Assembly: GCA_013398175.1 (NCBI GenBank)
Contig: VZRZ01004813.1
Coordinates: 1,291,399 to 1,355,398, forward strand
Direction of reading: 5' to 3'
From: Climacteris rufus
Lineage: Eukaryota; Chordata; Aves; Passeriformes; Climacteridae
Length of the DNA stretch: 64,000 bases
Below the pieces are notes generated by a model. The model was given only the letters and a program-made list of their open reading frames with translations. It was not told the origin of the DNA and did no database searches. The position numbers and the translations under genes were made by a program. Shown piece after piece: positions 48,930 to 59,800 of the stretch. Position 1 is the first letter of the stretch, and each line of letters begins with the position of its first letter.

Positions 48930-49260
48930 AATGACGCCGGCTGGGCGGTGGGAGGGCTGGGGGAAGCACTTCTCAAGGGCGGCTGCTCGCAGGAGCCGGG
49001 TGAGCTTGGGCGGCAGGGACGCTCAGGAGCGCGGGGCGGCTTCGGGACTCGATGGTCCCTGGAGCGGCTGAGCGAGGCTGCCGCACGCCCGGCTGGGTTT
49101 GGCCACACGGGATGGGTTGTGAGGGCAGCACGGGGGGCTCCCCACGGTGCAGGGACAGCCTGGGTGGACTCTCCATGGAGCTCTGTCTGCCTGCCCCTCG
49201 CCTTACTCTGCGTCCCCCCACACAGGCACCACCCCACAGACGCAGGGCCTCCGACGGCTT
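48930..49260. other. GC/CpG-rich block near the IKZF1 3' end
   Basis: A 330-bp island with many CpGs (GACGCCGGCTGGGCGG, GGGCGGCTGCTCGCAGG, GCGCGGGGCGGCTTCGGG) between AT-rich flanks. Open frames cross it on both strands, as expected from composition. On the plus strand it has a donor-like CCGG|GTGAGC at 48999/49000. Confidence 0.65.
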
Positions 49261-50830
49261 CTTCACCCATGAGGACAGTGACAAAAATATTCTGGGGCTT
49301 GGGTTTTGTAACCTGTTCTTTTGTCTCAAAAGATACATCTCACTTTGCAGACATAATTTAATAACATTTCCAATTTTTATGAAATTTGCTTTTTTTAAAT
49401 ACAATATTCTCAAAGAAAAACGAAGTTACAATATAAAACCACAGGAAAAAAAAAGGTGTAAATACAACTTTTCTATTAGAAAAGGCAGTGCCTGGGGAAG
49501 AACTGGGAAGCAGTTATTTTTTGCTTTTTGAAAACAAATATAAACTTAAAGCCACTCACATATTTACTCCTTTTAAAGATCAACTAAACCATATCAGGGT
49601 ATTGCACTGTAGCAAAAAAAGAGAAAAAGGGAGGTTACATTAAACTTCTTTTCAGAGGGCACAGTTTCAATGTACACAGACACAACATCCTATTTTCATG
49701 CCATCCTTGCATGTGTTCATAAATAAAATTACTGAACCACTTGTTTCTAAACAAATTGAAGACAATTTTGTGCAAAAGAGAAAAAAACACTGGAAAAAAG
49801 CAAACCTAAAAAAGCCCGTTTGTGAACAGAGAATGCTGTTTGCTCCTGCCTTTAGACTATGCTCTGATACACTGTGTCTTAATATACTTACTTATACTAC
49901 TGTACTGTTTAATATACAACATCAACATATTCTGTTATAGTATAAATAAGAAAACTCCAGAGCCAGGAAACAAACCCACTGTGACTGACAGTGCATCATC
50001 ATGTCATACAAACCATTTTAGATATATATACACATGCATATGTATATAAAATATTAATGATACACAAAGCCACAGACAGGGCATGTGCATGTCGACAAGA
50101 GAAGAGACACAGGGACTCAGACACGTGCATGTGTGCACAGAGATGTTGCAAAGGTAGCAAACCTACCCAGGAATCAGAAATTACATTTCAAAGCTGTGTT
50201 CGAGGCAGCCTCAAACTCCACTGGAACTGTGCTTGTTTACACAGTTCATGAATGTGGCTTTATTTGTGTCGGTTTTTGGTAAAAGCAAAGAAACAAAACC
50301 ACCTGAGTAAGCTTCTGTCCCCTCCCCTTTATAGCTGGGGGTGTCTTAAAACGAAGGGTTGAAAAAAATGATGGCATGGGCTATATAGTGACCTATATCT
50401 AAGAAGAACAGAAAAGAGATGTAAGAGCAATAAAAGCAGAATGTTCTGTACAGGCAATGCCTGATCTCGCACAGGACATTGCAGCAGGGCTGGGAAAAGT
50501 CCACTTTTGTTTGGTATCAATCAAAACTGGAGAGGGTTAAGAACAGCTGAATGTATCACTACCAGCTACGAAAAATGAACTCATTTCAACTATTAAAAAA
50601 AAATAAAATTAAAGGAAGCTCATTGATGTAAGCTCCCCCTTTGAAGATCCTCTTCAGATCATTCCCATACAAAGTATTTGGCAATACCTCGTTGCCAGGT
50701 ACAGTCAGTCTTGAAGCTGAATGTGTAGCAGGCATTGATGATAAAACCACAGCTGGGGCATGAAAGTGGCCAGTGATTCCTTGTGCCCACCCCTCATGCA
50801 GCCTCTTGGGCTGGAAAGGAACAAGCAATA

Positions 50831-50922
50831 AAGTCTCAGCTGAGTTGTAATGCGTGAGTAGAGGGGATCAATGAAGTCTCTTAAGGCAACTGAGTTATAA
50901 CGTGGGAATAGAGAGGATCACC
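50831..50922. repeat. Imperfect tandem duplication, unit about 45 bp
   Basis: AAGTCTC, then CTGAGTTGTAATGCGTG and TAGAGGGGATCA, is repeated at 50874-50922 as AAGTCTC, CTGAGTTATAACGTGGG and TAGAGAGGATCA. It lies in the inferred IKZF1 3'UTR. Confidence 0.75.
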
Positions 50923-52591
50923 TTTGGGTCTGTAGTTCACACTACTCATTTTTTGGGGATAACATGCCCTAGCAAAGTGTTTTCCCTGCTGTGGGTATAT
51001 GCACCCATCTGTGGACATACACAGCATTCACCTCTGGTGACCAAGCTCCCGACTTGCCAGGCTGTCCTGCACGTTCAGTGCAAAAACATCACTGTGCCCA
51101 CGTGTGCGGTGAAGCAAGTGCCTCACAGCTGGTGTGAACAGCCAAAGCTTGAGGCTGTATAAACATACATTTGTAATTCATTATTTCATCAGTATCTTTC
51201 CTCAGCTTCAGTGTTGTTGCTCCTGACTTACACCTGCAAAAGTGAAAGCAGAAGAAGGAACTCTGCGTGCCTATAATAGTATGTGTATATAGGAAATGTA
51301 TATCAAATATAGCTACACTTATCAGGCCAAACTAGCCTAGGTACAAGCAGTTCATGGTTCCATCAAATCTGCTTTGTGGTAAATACATGTGCTTGCATGC
51401 ACTTGTGAATAGAGAATACGTAAATGTTTGACAAGACTGCTAGTCTTGTTGGTTGTTTGGTTGTGTTTATTGCAAAATATCCATTTATTATGCAGAATGG
51501 AAGTATTTATACATTAATTTAATAAGATAGGTTATTTTTATGAATGTTGCCCAGGAAGTATTGCAGCACCAATGACAGATTTTTACGCAGCTGCAAAAAT
51601 TTTTTTTGCCCAGTCTTAAGGTATGAGGGTGTTCAGAGAGAAATGAAATATTTGGAAGAGGAAGCTAAGTAGAAGCTTTAAAAAACAGTTTTTTATATCA
51701 GATATATTTGGGGTTAAAATTTATTTGTCCTAGAAGTTTTAATTCTAACTGAAGCTACAGTATCTGCAGCAGAACCCACCAAGGAGATTTTGGTGGACTT
51801 TGCTGCACTGTGCAAAGTGCTCCAGTCTCTGTCTCCATTCTGAAAAAAAATCACCTTTCTTTAACCTTAAGATTAGTTCCACTGAAGTAAAAGTAACTCA
51901 AAGCACATAGTGAAATGACTGGTTGAATAAGAAGTGAAGGCTCTCAATGCCATTGTGGGGCTTGCCCCCTCATTAAATGGCAAATGCCAGGAAAAAAGAA
52001 GGTTGCTGCAAATTTTCACTGTCTGGTTTAATTCGTCTCAGTGCTTTAAAAGTAATCAAGTGCAACACTTACAAGTAGGGCCACAAAATCTACAAGAGGA
52101 CACCTTCTGTGCAAGCAAAATGGGATTTCTTTTTTATGTAAGACAGAGATAGCTAGACATTTTCCAGACAGTTTAAAAAGATAAAAAATGTGCATAAGGA
52201 GACTTTCCCCACACATATATCTATCTAGTGCTTTTCTCAGCTGTACATCATACTTTTCTAATTAACTAAAACTTTAAAAAGAAAGAAAAAAATTAAAGAC
52301 GTAACTTGTTTATGCAGACAGAGGAGGGGTTGCTTAACAAAAAATGGGGGTTTATTGGATAGGAAGAGAAAATATTTATTCAAAGAAGATCCAACAATGC
52401 CCTTTTTCTATACATTAAATGCAATTCATACTTCACAGAGTATATTACAAGGGTGTTTCTTCTATCTTTTGCATTCTTGCTCACCTGCCTAGTGACACAA
52501 ACAAGGCATGTTGTGATGTCAATACCAGTAACACCCTTGCAGCTGGAAATGTTCTACTTCTTACCACCAAAGCAACTCAGAACCTTCTGGC

Positions 52592-52617
52592 TGGGGGTGG
52601 GGTTGGGGGGGGGGAAG
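52592..52617 (+). repeat. G-rich tract, possible G-quadruplex
   Basis: G5, G4 and G10 runs separated by one or two T, followed by AAGG. It is G-rich on the plus strand, so the IKZF1 transcript would be C-rich here and a quadruplex would form in DNA only. Confidence 0.7.
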
Positions 52618-53137
52618 GTCCCTTCCCACACCAGCTGTCTGTGAAGTCATCTGAGATTGGTCCCTCCTTCTTTAGTTTGAGTTCAGTCTTCCCAAAAGTG
52701 TCAAGTAATACCAGAAAATCAAACCCCCACACATCTGGTAGAAGAGCCCTACACTCAGGGTGTTAAGAGAGAAAGCCTGGCCACTGCTGCCTGTTGTGTC
52801 CTTCGTCGTGTGGAGCATCCTGTGTGTGGTTAAGAGTTCTGGCAAGAGGGGCTTGCAAGAAGCATCAGTTCAGGGAAGGGCTTTCAGCTATGTGACTACA
52901 AAAGCTCCTACTTACATTACTAAAGGTTTTTGGTGATCAAATATTTTTAGTAAAAACTCATTTTAGAAAACTGAGTTGCAATGCATGCTACCAAAATGAA
53001 ATCCCTTTTCTTGTGGGAGAAGATTGCTGAACTTCTGATTATTCTGTTTTACTGTCCAGCTGACTTTTGCTGTGTTGCTGTCATGTCTCATGCAGCTCCA
53101 GTACCACAGCTGTTGAGGCTTGATCTGTGACAGAATT

Positions 53138-53841
53138 TTAACTCATGTGGAAACGGTGCTCCCCTCGAGTTATGTGGGAAGAGAATTCGTACCTGTCCTG
53201 GCTGTGGTAGCCACACATGTTGCATTCAAAAGGATCACGGAACCCATGGCAGCCCATATGGATCGTATACATCACATGATCCAAGAAAAGGACTCGACAA
53301 TGTTCACACTTGTAAACTTTGACTTGCTCCCCATTGCTGCTGATCACTTTGAAAGCATCCTGCGAATTGTCAGTACCTGCTCTCAAGACATCATATTGCC
53401 TGTTTTCTTCTTTTATGGAGATGCCATTTCTTGCATGGGCACCTATGTGGTTTGTCAGGTAGATCAAACCACTGCGCTCCTCATTATTGCTCTCTGTATC
53501 CGTTGAGTCTTGGCAGCTGTTGCTGGGAGAGACATCTCGTTCAGAGGAGACAGATTTGGCCTTGGAAAGCAGCAACAAGTTCTCCACTGCGCTGTCCTGA
53601 GGGAGGTTGGAGCGGACCTGACTGTCCCCGAGAGGTTTGTGGAGCTGGTACATGGGGCTGATGACGGGCACCACCTCAGAGCCACCCGGTGGCGTCTGGA
53701 CCAGGGGACGCAGGGACTCTGCCCCCAGGTAACTGATGGCGTTGTTGATGGCCTGGTCGATGACGTGCGTCTGCATCAGCTCATTCTCCTTCTCATAGTT
53801 GGCACTGGCATCGAATGGAAGATCGGGCAAACATTTGTCAC
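53138..53841 (-). CDS. IKZF1: IKZF1 last coding exon with dimerization zinc fingers
   Basis: 704 bp, acceptor CACTGCAG, stop TAA at 53138-53140. It begins DKCLPDLPFDASANYEKENE and includes QAINNAISYLGAESLRPLVQ, SAVENLLLLSKAKS and SPSNSCQDSTDTESNNEE. Finger 5 (YKCEHC...HMGCH) is at about 53246-53314 and finger 6 (FECNMC...TRGEH) at about 53156-53230, ending RFHMS. The leucine at 53830 (TTG) is internal and not a start. The two fingers mediate homo- and heterodimerization. Confidence 0.98.
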
Positions 53842-56800
53842 CTGCAGTGAAAAACAGCGAGGAGTTAGAGGGCTGATTTCTACAGAATTAAGGAACTGAA
53901 CATCATGGATTAATAAAACAGGAAAGAAGACAGTAGACCAAATCCACCTCTGAAATCCACTTGAGGTATTCACAGTTCTCTAATACAGCTACTCAGAAAA
54001 GCAGAAAAGTAGTCTTTTTTTGCCTGCAAAATAATTTGAGGGCTTTGAAAAAGTAAATGGATGAAAACGGATTCTGGAAATGATAACATGGGGACTCACA
54101 GGAGCTAGAGATAAGTGCTTCACCATGTCCTTCTCCTTTCTAACTGGGGTCCCTCATCTGCTTCCCACAGCAAGCTGAGTGTACCAGCACAGTTACAGTG
54201 AGCCTGGCCTAATGTTTCTGAGCATGAAGCACATAATCAATATTTTAACCTAAAATATTACATTCTTAGACTGAAAATTGTATGGTTTTGTTTTTGATCT
54301 TTAGTTTCTTAGAAATAACATCCATTGACAATGTGGTCATATGTCAACAAAAACTTTACTTTTCATATTGTCACTACCCACATGCACCTTGTGTTTAAAT
54401 AAGCCATGTTAGACACATTACCAGAAGCTACTCATGTTCCTAAATATTTTGTGTCAAAAAGTTGTCCTGTATAGGAGTAACCATGAACCACAGAAAAAAT
54501 TTAAGTGCATTTGTAATTGGACTATATCTTTCCTACAAGGTAGAAAGCCCTATATAGAGCAAGATAACTTGTCACTTGTAACTTTGATTCTTGATGGAAT
54601 GCCAAAAGCAAAGGTTAAGTTTTTTACTTTTATTTTAAATTGGACTGCACTAATGTATGTTTATCTGGATACCCCAGTGCTGAGCATTGAGTTTCACTAC
54701 AATTTCCCCCAAATTCCCAGACAGATAGGACTAAGCAAAACATAGAAGGCAAAAGTTAGGAGTGGAAAAAAATATTTAAATGCACAGATGCTGATTTTAT
54801 GAACTTGAGAAGTCTTCTCTAACAGTGTAAACAATCAATGTTATTATCAGGCCCCTAAAACATTTATGCAAATGAAGTAAAGGGTTTCCACAGGTTCCTT
54901 TGGCCTACCAATAACACATTGTTGGTAGTCTGGATGGATTTTCCAGCTCTGCAGATATTGGGAAAAAGTGAAAACCACAAATATCTCTATGAAGTTCTGT
55001 CATCATTTCCTAATCAACAGGAAATTTGCTGGTGGGTCTTGGAAAATCCTAATTTGTCAAAAAAAAAAAGAAAAGCTAACAGAAGCATGGAAAATTTACC
55101 AGAAGACCTGCGCTTTAATTTATCAACAATTCCCCACCCAGTTTCTACTCAAATTGGCCATTCAAAGTCAGTGAACAGGCCAGAAACCTTCTAGCATGAC
55201 ACTATTGCAATGATGGGGGCTAAAGTGTAGGAAGTCCCGCTGTCTACATCTCCCACAAGATATGATTTCATACCAGTCAGTCCATGTTCTGCAAGCAGAG
55301 AAAGAAATACCCTGAGCATTGCGCAAGTTCCTGTAGGGGATGTAGGGTTCAGACACCTTTGAGCCCGGCTGCACAAGCTTCCAGTTCCTCTTGTTTTCTT
55401 TCCCAATCATTCTGCCAATTTGAGAACCCCTTTAGTGGGGTGCATTCTTTTTTTATTCCAGATTTATCCTTTATAAAGCTATAGTTTTCAAGCAGAGTTT
55501 GATGCTTAAGATTCAAAATAGGCATTGTGAAAGACTCTTGAATTAAATACAGAAAATCTCTCCTAATATGAATGTATACACTTTATTCAAGCAGTTAAAA
55601 ATGAGGTAAAAATTTTTAATGGGCACTGCACACCACTGAAAAGTGGGACTGGTCTTCATTATACACAAAATTTTGGGCATCTGGAAGGCATGGTTTTAAT
55701 ATCTCTTTCTTTGTAGAATTTGCTTTATGTAGCACAACTAGTTGGTAGTTGTGTTGAGAGGATCAAGTGTTCATAAGAAAAATTTGTTTCCAAGTGAAGT
55801 GTCTGAAACAGACACAAAGTTAGGGTAGGCAGGTACCATTTCTATATCTGAGCAATGCAGTAATACTTGTACTCATTAAAAATAATAGCTTATTTCTGTG
55901 GTTATTAGAGCATAAGTAAATTAAACTGTTAATGGTTTGATGCACTGCTCAGGATTCTGCAGCAGGTGCTTAAACAGTAAAAATGCACTCAGTGCATGTG
56001 GGCACCTTTTTCTAAGGATTTTTTAAGGCCTCTCTTTTCTGTGCTGCCTGTTCTTTTAAACATCATAACCACATGTCCGCCTTTCATGCAGTTCTCACTC
56101 TCTGGTTTGGATGGTCCAGTTCTTTTGGGTCTGGGAACTATTCCAGTCTGAAATACAGAGAGAATTTTACAGTAACTGGCTGAACTTGGTGAACAATCTC
56201 ACTTTTGAAAGGTAATGAAATTAGTCTTGAGAAAAACTAGCAAAGCAGAAGACAGGCCTTCCCTTATGTGCCATTTGCTCCTTCTGCCTGGAATTCAACA
56301 TGGGGATTGGGACAACATGATAATCTACATGCAATAAACATGTTTTATCACTCAAAAACTGTCCTGACCAGCCAGCCCAACCTTGTGTTAATCAGAAATA
56401 TACCTATTATATGAGGAAGCAGGTGAGGATTGGAAAGAAAAAGATTTGGGGGCATTTTCTTGTCAGAAAAGTTCGTCCTTTTGAAGGTTAGCAAATTTCC
56501 ATAAATATCTACTGTCAGTAGGTTGTCTTCCTACACTGTACCCTGCATAACTAACTGACAGGAAACTCTGCCCTACTAAAACTCATAGTTGTACTGGCTG
56601 TCTTTACTGTTTCTCAGGGTGAACAGAGAAGAGGAGAATGAAATAGCCAGTCAACACCCAGGGATACATTGCCTACTGTATAATTGCTAGTACCTCTTAA
56701 ATTTTAGCTCTTCTGGTCTTCCTGGAACTTTCGTAGAATTAGTGTTTTGCCTAATGCAATTGGTTACCAGAGTGTCTAAACTAATCCAGTTGGCCTCACA

Positions 56801-59800
56801 TAGTTGATATATTTCTGGTAATTACCTCTACTACAACTTTTGCCCTTTTGTAAGCATAAGCATTTCTTATTCTTGACTTCCTTCTAAAATTGTTGTCTTT
56901 GGACTTGCAAAAAACTTGGAATTTAACTTAAAGCCTTTTGTTGCACCTCCTGATGTAGCAGAAACTCCTCTTTCCTTTTCTAGGAAATACTAGGAAATGT
57001 CTAGGAAATCTTCCTTTCACCCTTGTGTCCTGTTGAAGAAAGTATAATTGCAATTTTTGTCCCATAAACTGGTCTTTTTTTTTTCCTTAACTTTTGACTG
57101 AAGACCTTCTTAATGTGTATTTTGTTTCAAAGACTTTAGTTTCATCTGATTGCTCCTATAGAATAATATTTTAAAAGAATTCACAGAGAATTTATAAAGA
57201 ATCCTACTAGGTATGTTAACTAGCATATGCTGTCATCTGATCTCCCTTTTTTTTATTTATTGAAGACTAACTCTACACAGCTGAAAAAATATTGTTCATG
57301 GGTCTCACAAAACTGGTGTAATCCCTACTAGGCACAGGTTTACTAAACAGAACGATATGTGTAGCCTTCATTTTTAAAGGTGTAACGTCAAACTTTTCAT
57401 TGTTAAGACAAGAACTACTAGGTGCAAATGGGCATGAAGTTTTTGCATCATTCATAGAATGTACCCAAAGATCCTTTCATTTAGGTATTGTTCTCAGACA
57501 TACCAATTTGGGCTGTAAAAATATAAACACTTTATCAAAGGGTGAAGAATATTACCCAGCCTGTGCTCAACTATTCACAAATGTTTTCAGAAACACCAAT
57601 ATGCCCAGATCTGAATGTCATTCAAGAATTCAATAAAATAACTCTGAAAGTGTGGTCAAATGTTATCCCAACAGGAACTTCTATTCCTGTCTTCAGGTTC
57701 TGAAGGCAACTCCAAGAGCCTGTCCAGATCTTGTAACAATCTGGTCCATAAGCTTTTAAAAAGACAGGAAAAAGACTTAAAATTGATCTCTAGATGTGGA
57801 AAATGAAACATGCAGAAATTTATGCTGGAGATGTTTAGGTTTTTTTTTCCCCCAACACATTTCTGTATCTGCTTCTATAGAGATACATATTGTTAATTTA
57901 GCAAAACAAGTACAATTATAAATCAAAAGTAAAAATCCTGTGATTTTTTTTTGGGGGGGGAGTTTGTTTTGTTTGATTTTTTAGGAGACAGCAAACGTTT
58001 AACTCTTACCAACAAATTTCTGAGGCATAGAGCTCTTACGTTTGGCGACGTTACTTGCTAGTCTATCCAGCACGAGGGCTCTTTCTGACCCTATCTTGCA
58101 CAGGTCTTCAGCCATTTCACTCTGGTTACTTTCGTCTTTTATGACTGAAATCAAATGACATCAGAAGGGTTAGGCAGGTTCCATTTTAATGGAACTGTTT
58201 TCTTAGGTTATTGTTTGTCACTTAATCTCATTTAGCTCCCAAGCAGCTGGACAAAGGAGCTCAGCGTATGAGACACAGGATGATTCTGGCTCTTGGTAAC
58301 AAAGTCCCTTCACACTGATTATTCTATGTACATGTTCATGTTTTCCTCATTTAGGACACAAAAATGAAATAGCAACTGCAAGGTTTCTGCCTGTATGTCA
58401 CATAATCACTCCACCCTTGTTCTACAGCTGCTCTGCACTGCTGTGAATAAATGAGGTCCTACCATTATCCTGGACGCAGTATAGTTCATCTTTCCACCCT
58501 CCCATTGACAGAGTCCCTCTGCACCTCTCCCACTGATTATTGCTTTCTCAGCAGAAAAAATGGATAAACTTCTCAGCTCTAATAGTGGAAGATGTATTTG
58601 CAAGCTACACCAACCCTTGTCTCCAGCCCCTTTTATCCCCTAGAAAATATTTCAATACTTCCTTGGTGTGATTTTAGACTTAAATAAAAATTTAAATTGA
58701 TAAAATCACTCCTACAGTGTAACACTGATTTCCAATACTCAAACCTTTTTCCCAACCTCCTGCTGCTGCTGAGACTCTGTAGAATTAGGAGCTTAACTGT
58801 GAGGCTCTAGGAAAAGGAGACTATTTCACTTTCAGTATATTTTACTTCATAACTTTCCTGCAGAAACAAAAGGCATGTATGAAAATGCACTGTCAAAATA
58901 ATGACTATGAAAAATGAATGGAAAGGTATTTCTGACTTCCAGCACATAAGAGGAGGATGAATGCACTGAGATCACAGCATAACTGTTTTGTTGGTGGGTT
59001 TTTGGTTGTTGTTTTGCGTTTGTTTGTGGGGTTTTGGGTTTGGTTTTTTTTTTTTTTGGTTTGTTTTCCAGGGGAGAAAAAGGGGTTAATTTTACTTTTA
59101 CCTGATACTAAGATATGGACATTTTTCCTGAACTTTTGAGTTGCTATTAAATGAAGAAGCAAAAGATGATTTTTGTACTTTGATTCTTTGAGCTGTTTCG
59201 ATTGGGTGACTCATTCTGCTACATTTTGCCTTATGTACCTGCTGAGAATTTGTTTTATCACTGGATTTACTGGTTCACAGAACCCATGACTCTGGCACCT
59301 GCCTGTTTCTCAATAGCTAAGAACACATCATTTCAATGCACTGTTATTCCGACAACACATCACAGCCATATAAGGATGATTGTGAAAATTTCATTGTTCC
59401 TGAAATATATGAAATCAGGTCGGGTGGATAACTCTGAGGAGCAAGGGAAGTGTCCTAGACAGCAGCACCCTGCAATGCCAAACTGAGGAGTACACAAGTG
59501 GTTCTTGAGTCCCTGCTGCAGCGGCACATACTGCAGTGACTGTGATAGTGGCAATGACAATGACAATGCCAGTGACAGGGAGTCTCATGGAATTATGTCC
59601 CAGCCCTATAAGACACCACCGACTGTGACCAATGGAAGAAATGAGAAGAATTTGGTCACAAAGTTGCAGAAGAGAAAAGTGTGTTGATGGTACATAGTCA
59701 TCCTTGAACAAGCACATACCAGCATCTTGTGCTGGTCAAGGCTTCCATGTACCACCTCAGGAAGAGACTTACAGAAAATATTTTAAAGCAGAGTTTCAAC

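Larger units (their letters stand above)
48860..53137 (-). other. IKZF1: IKZF1 3'UTR, inferred
   Basis: The minus-strand transcript continues past the stop codon for about 4.3 kb to AATAAA at 48881-48886 (TTTATT on the plus strand). A GT-rich element lies just downstream of that signal. The length agrees with the roughly 4-kb 3'UTR of mammalian IKZF1. Inner TTTATT sites (for example 51466, 51484, 52351) could give shorter forms. It contains a GC-rich block at 48930-49260, a 45-bp imperfect duplication at 50831-50922 and a G-run at 52592-52617 (C-rich in the transcript). Confidence 0.55.

Noticed and set aside
48897..49531. Overlapping 140-159-codon open frames on both strands
   Set aside because: Composition effect of the GC-rich block; no domain, no homologue recognised, and both strands equally open.
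53120..53899. Plus-strand open frames of 128-129 codons opposite IKZF1
   Set aside because: Shadows of the last IKZF1 exon; the true reading is the minus-strand zinc-finger protein.
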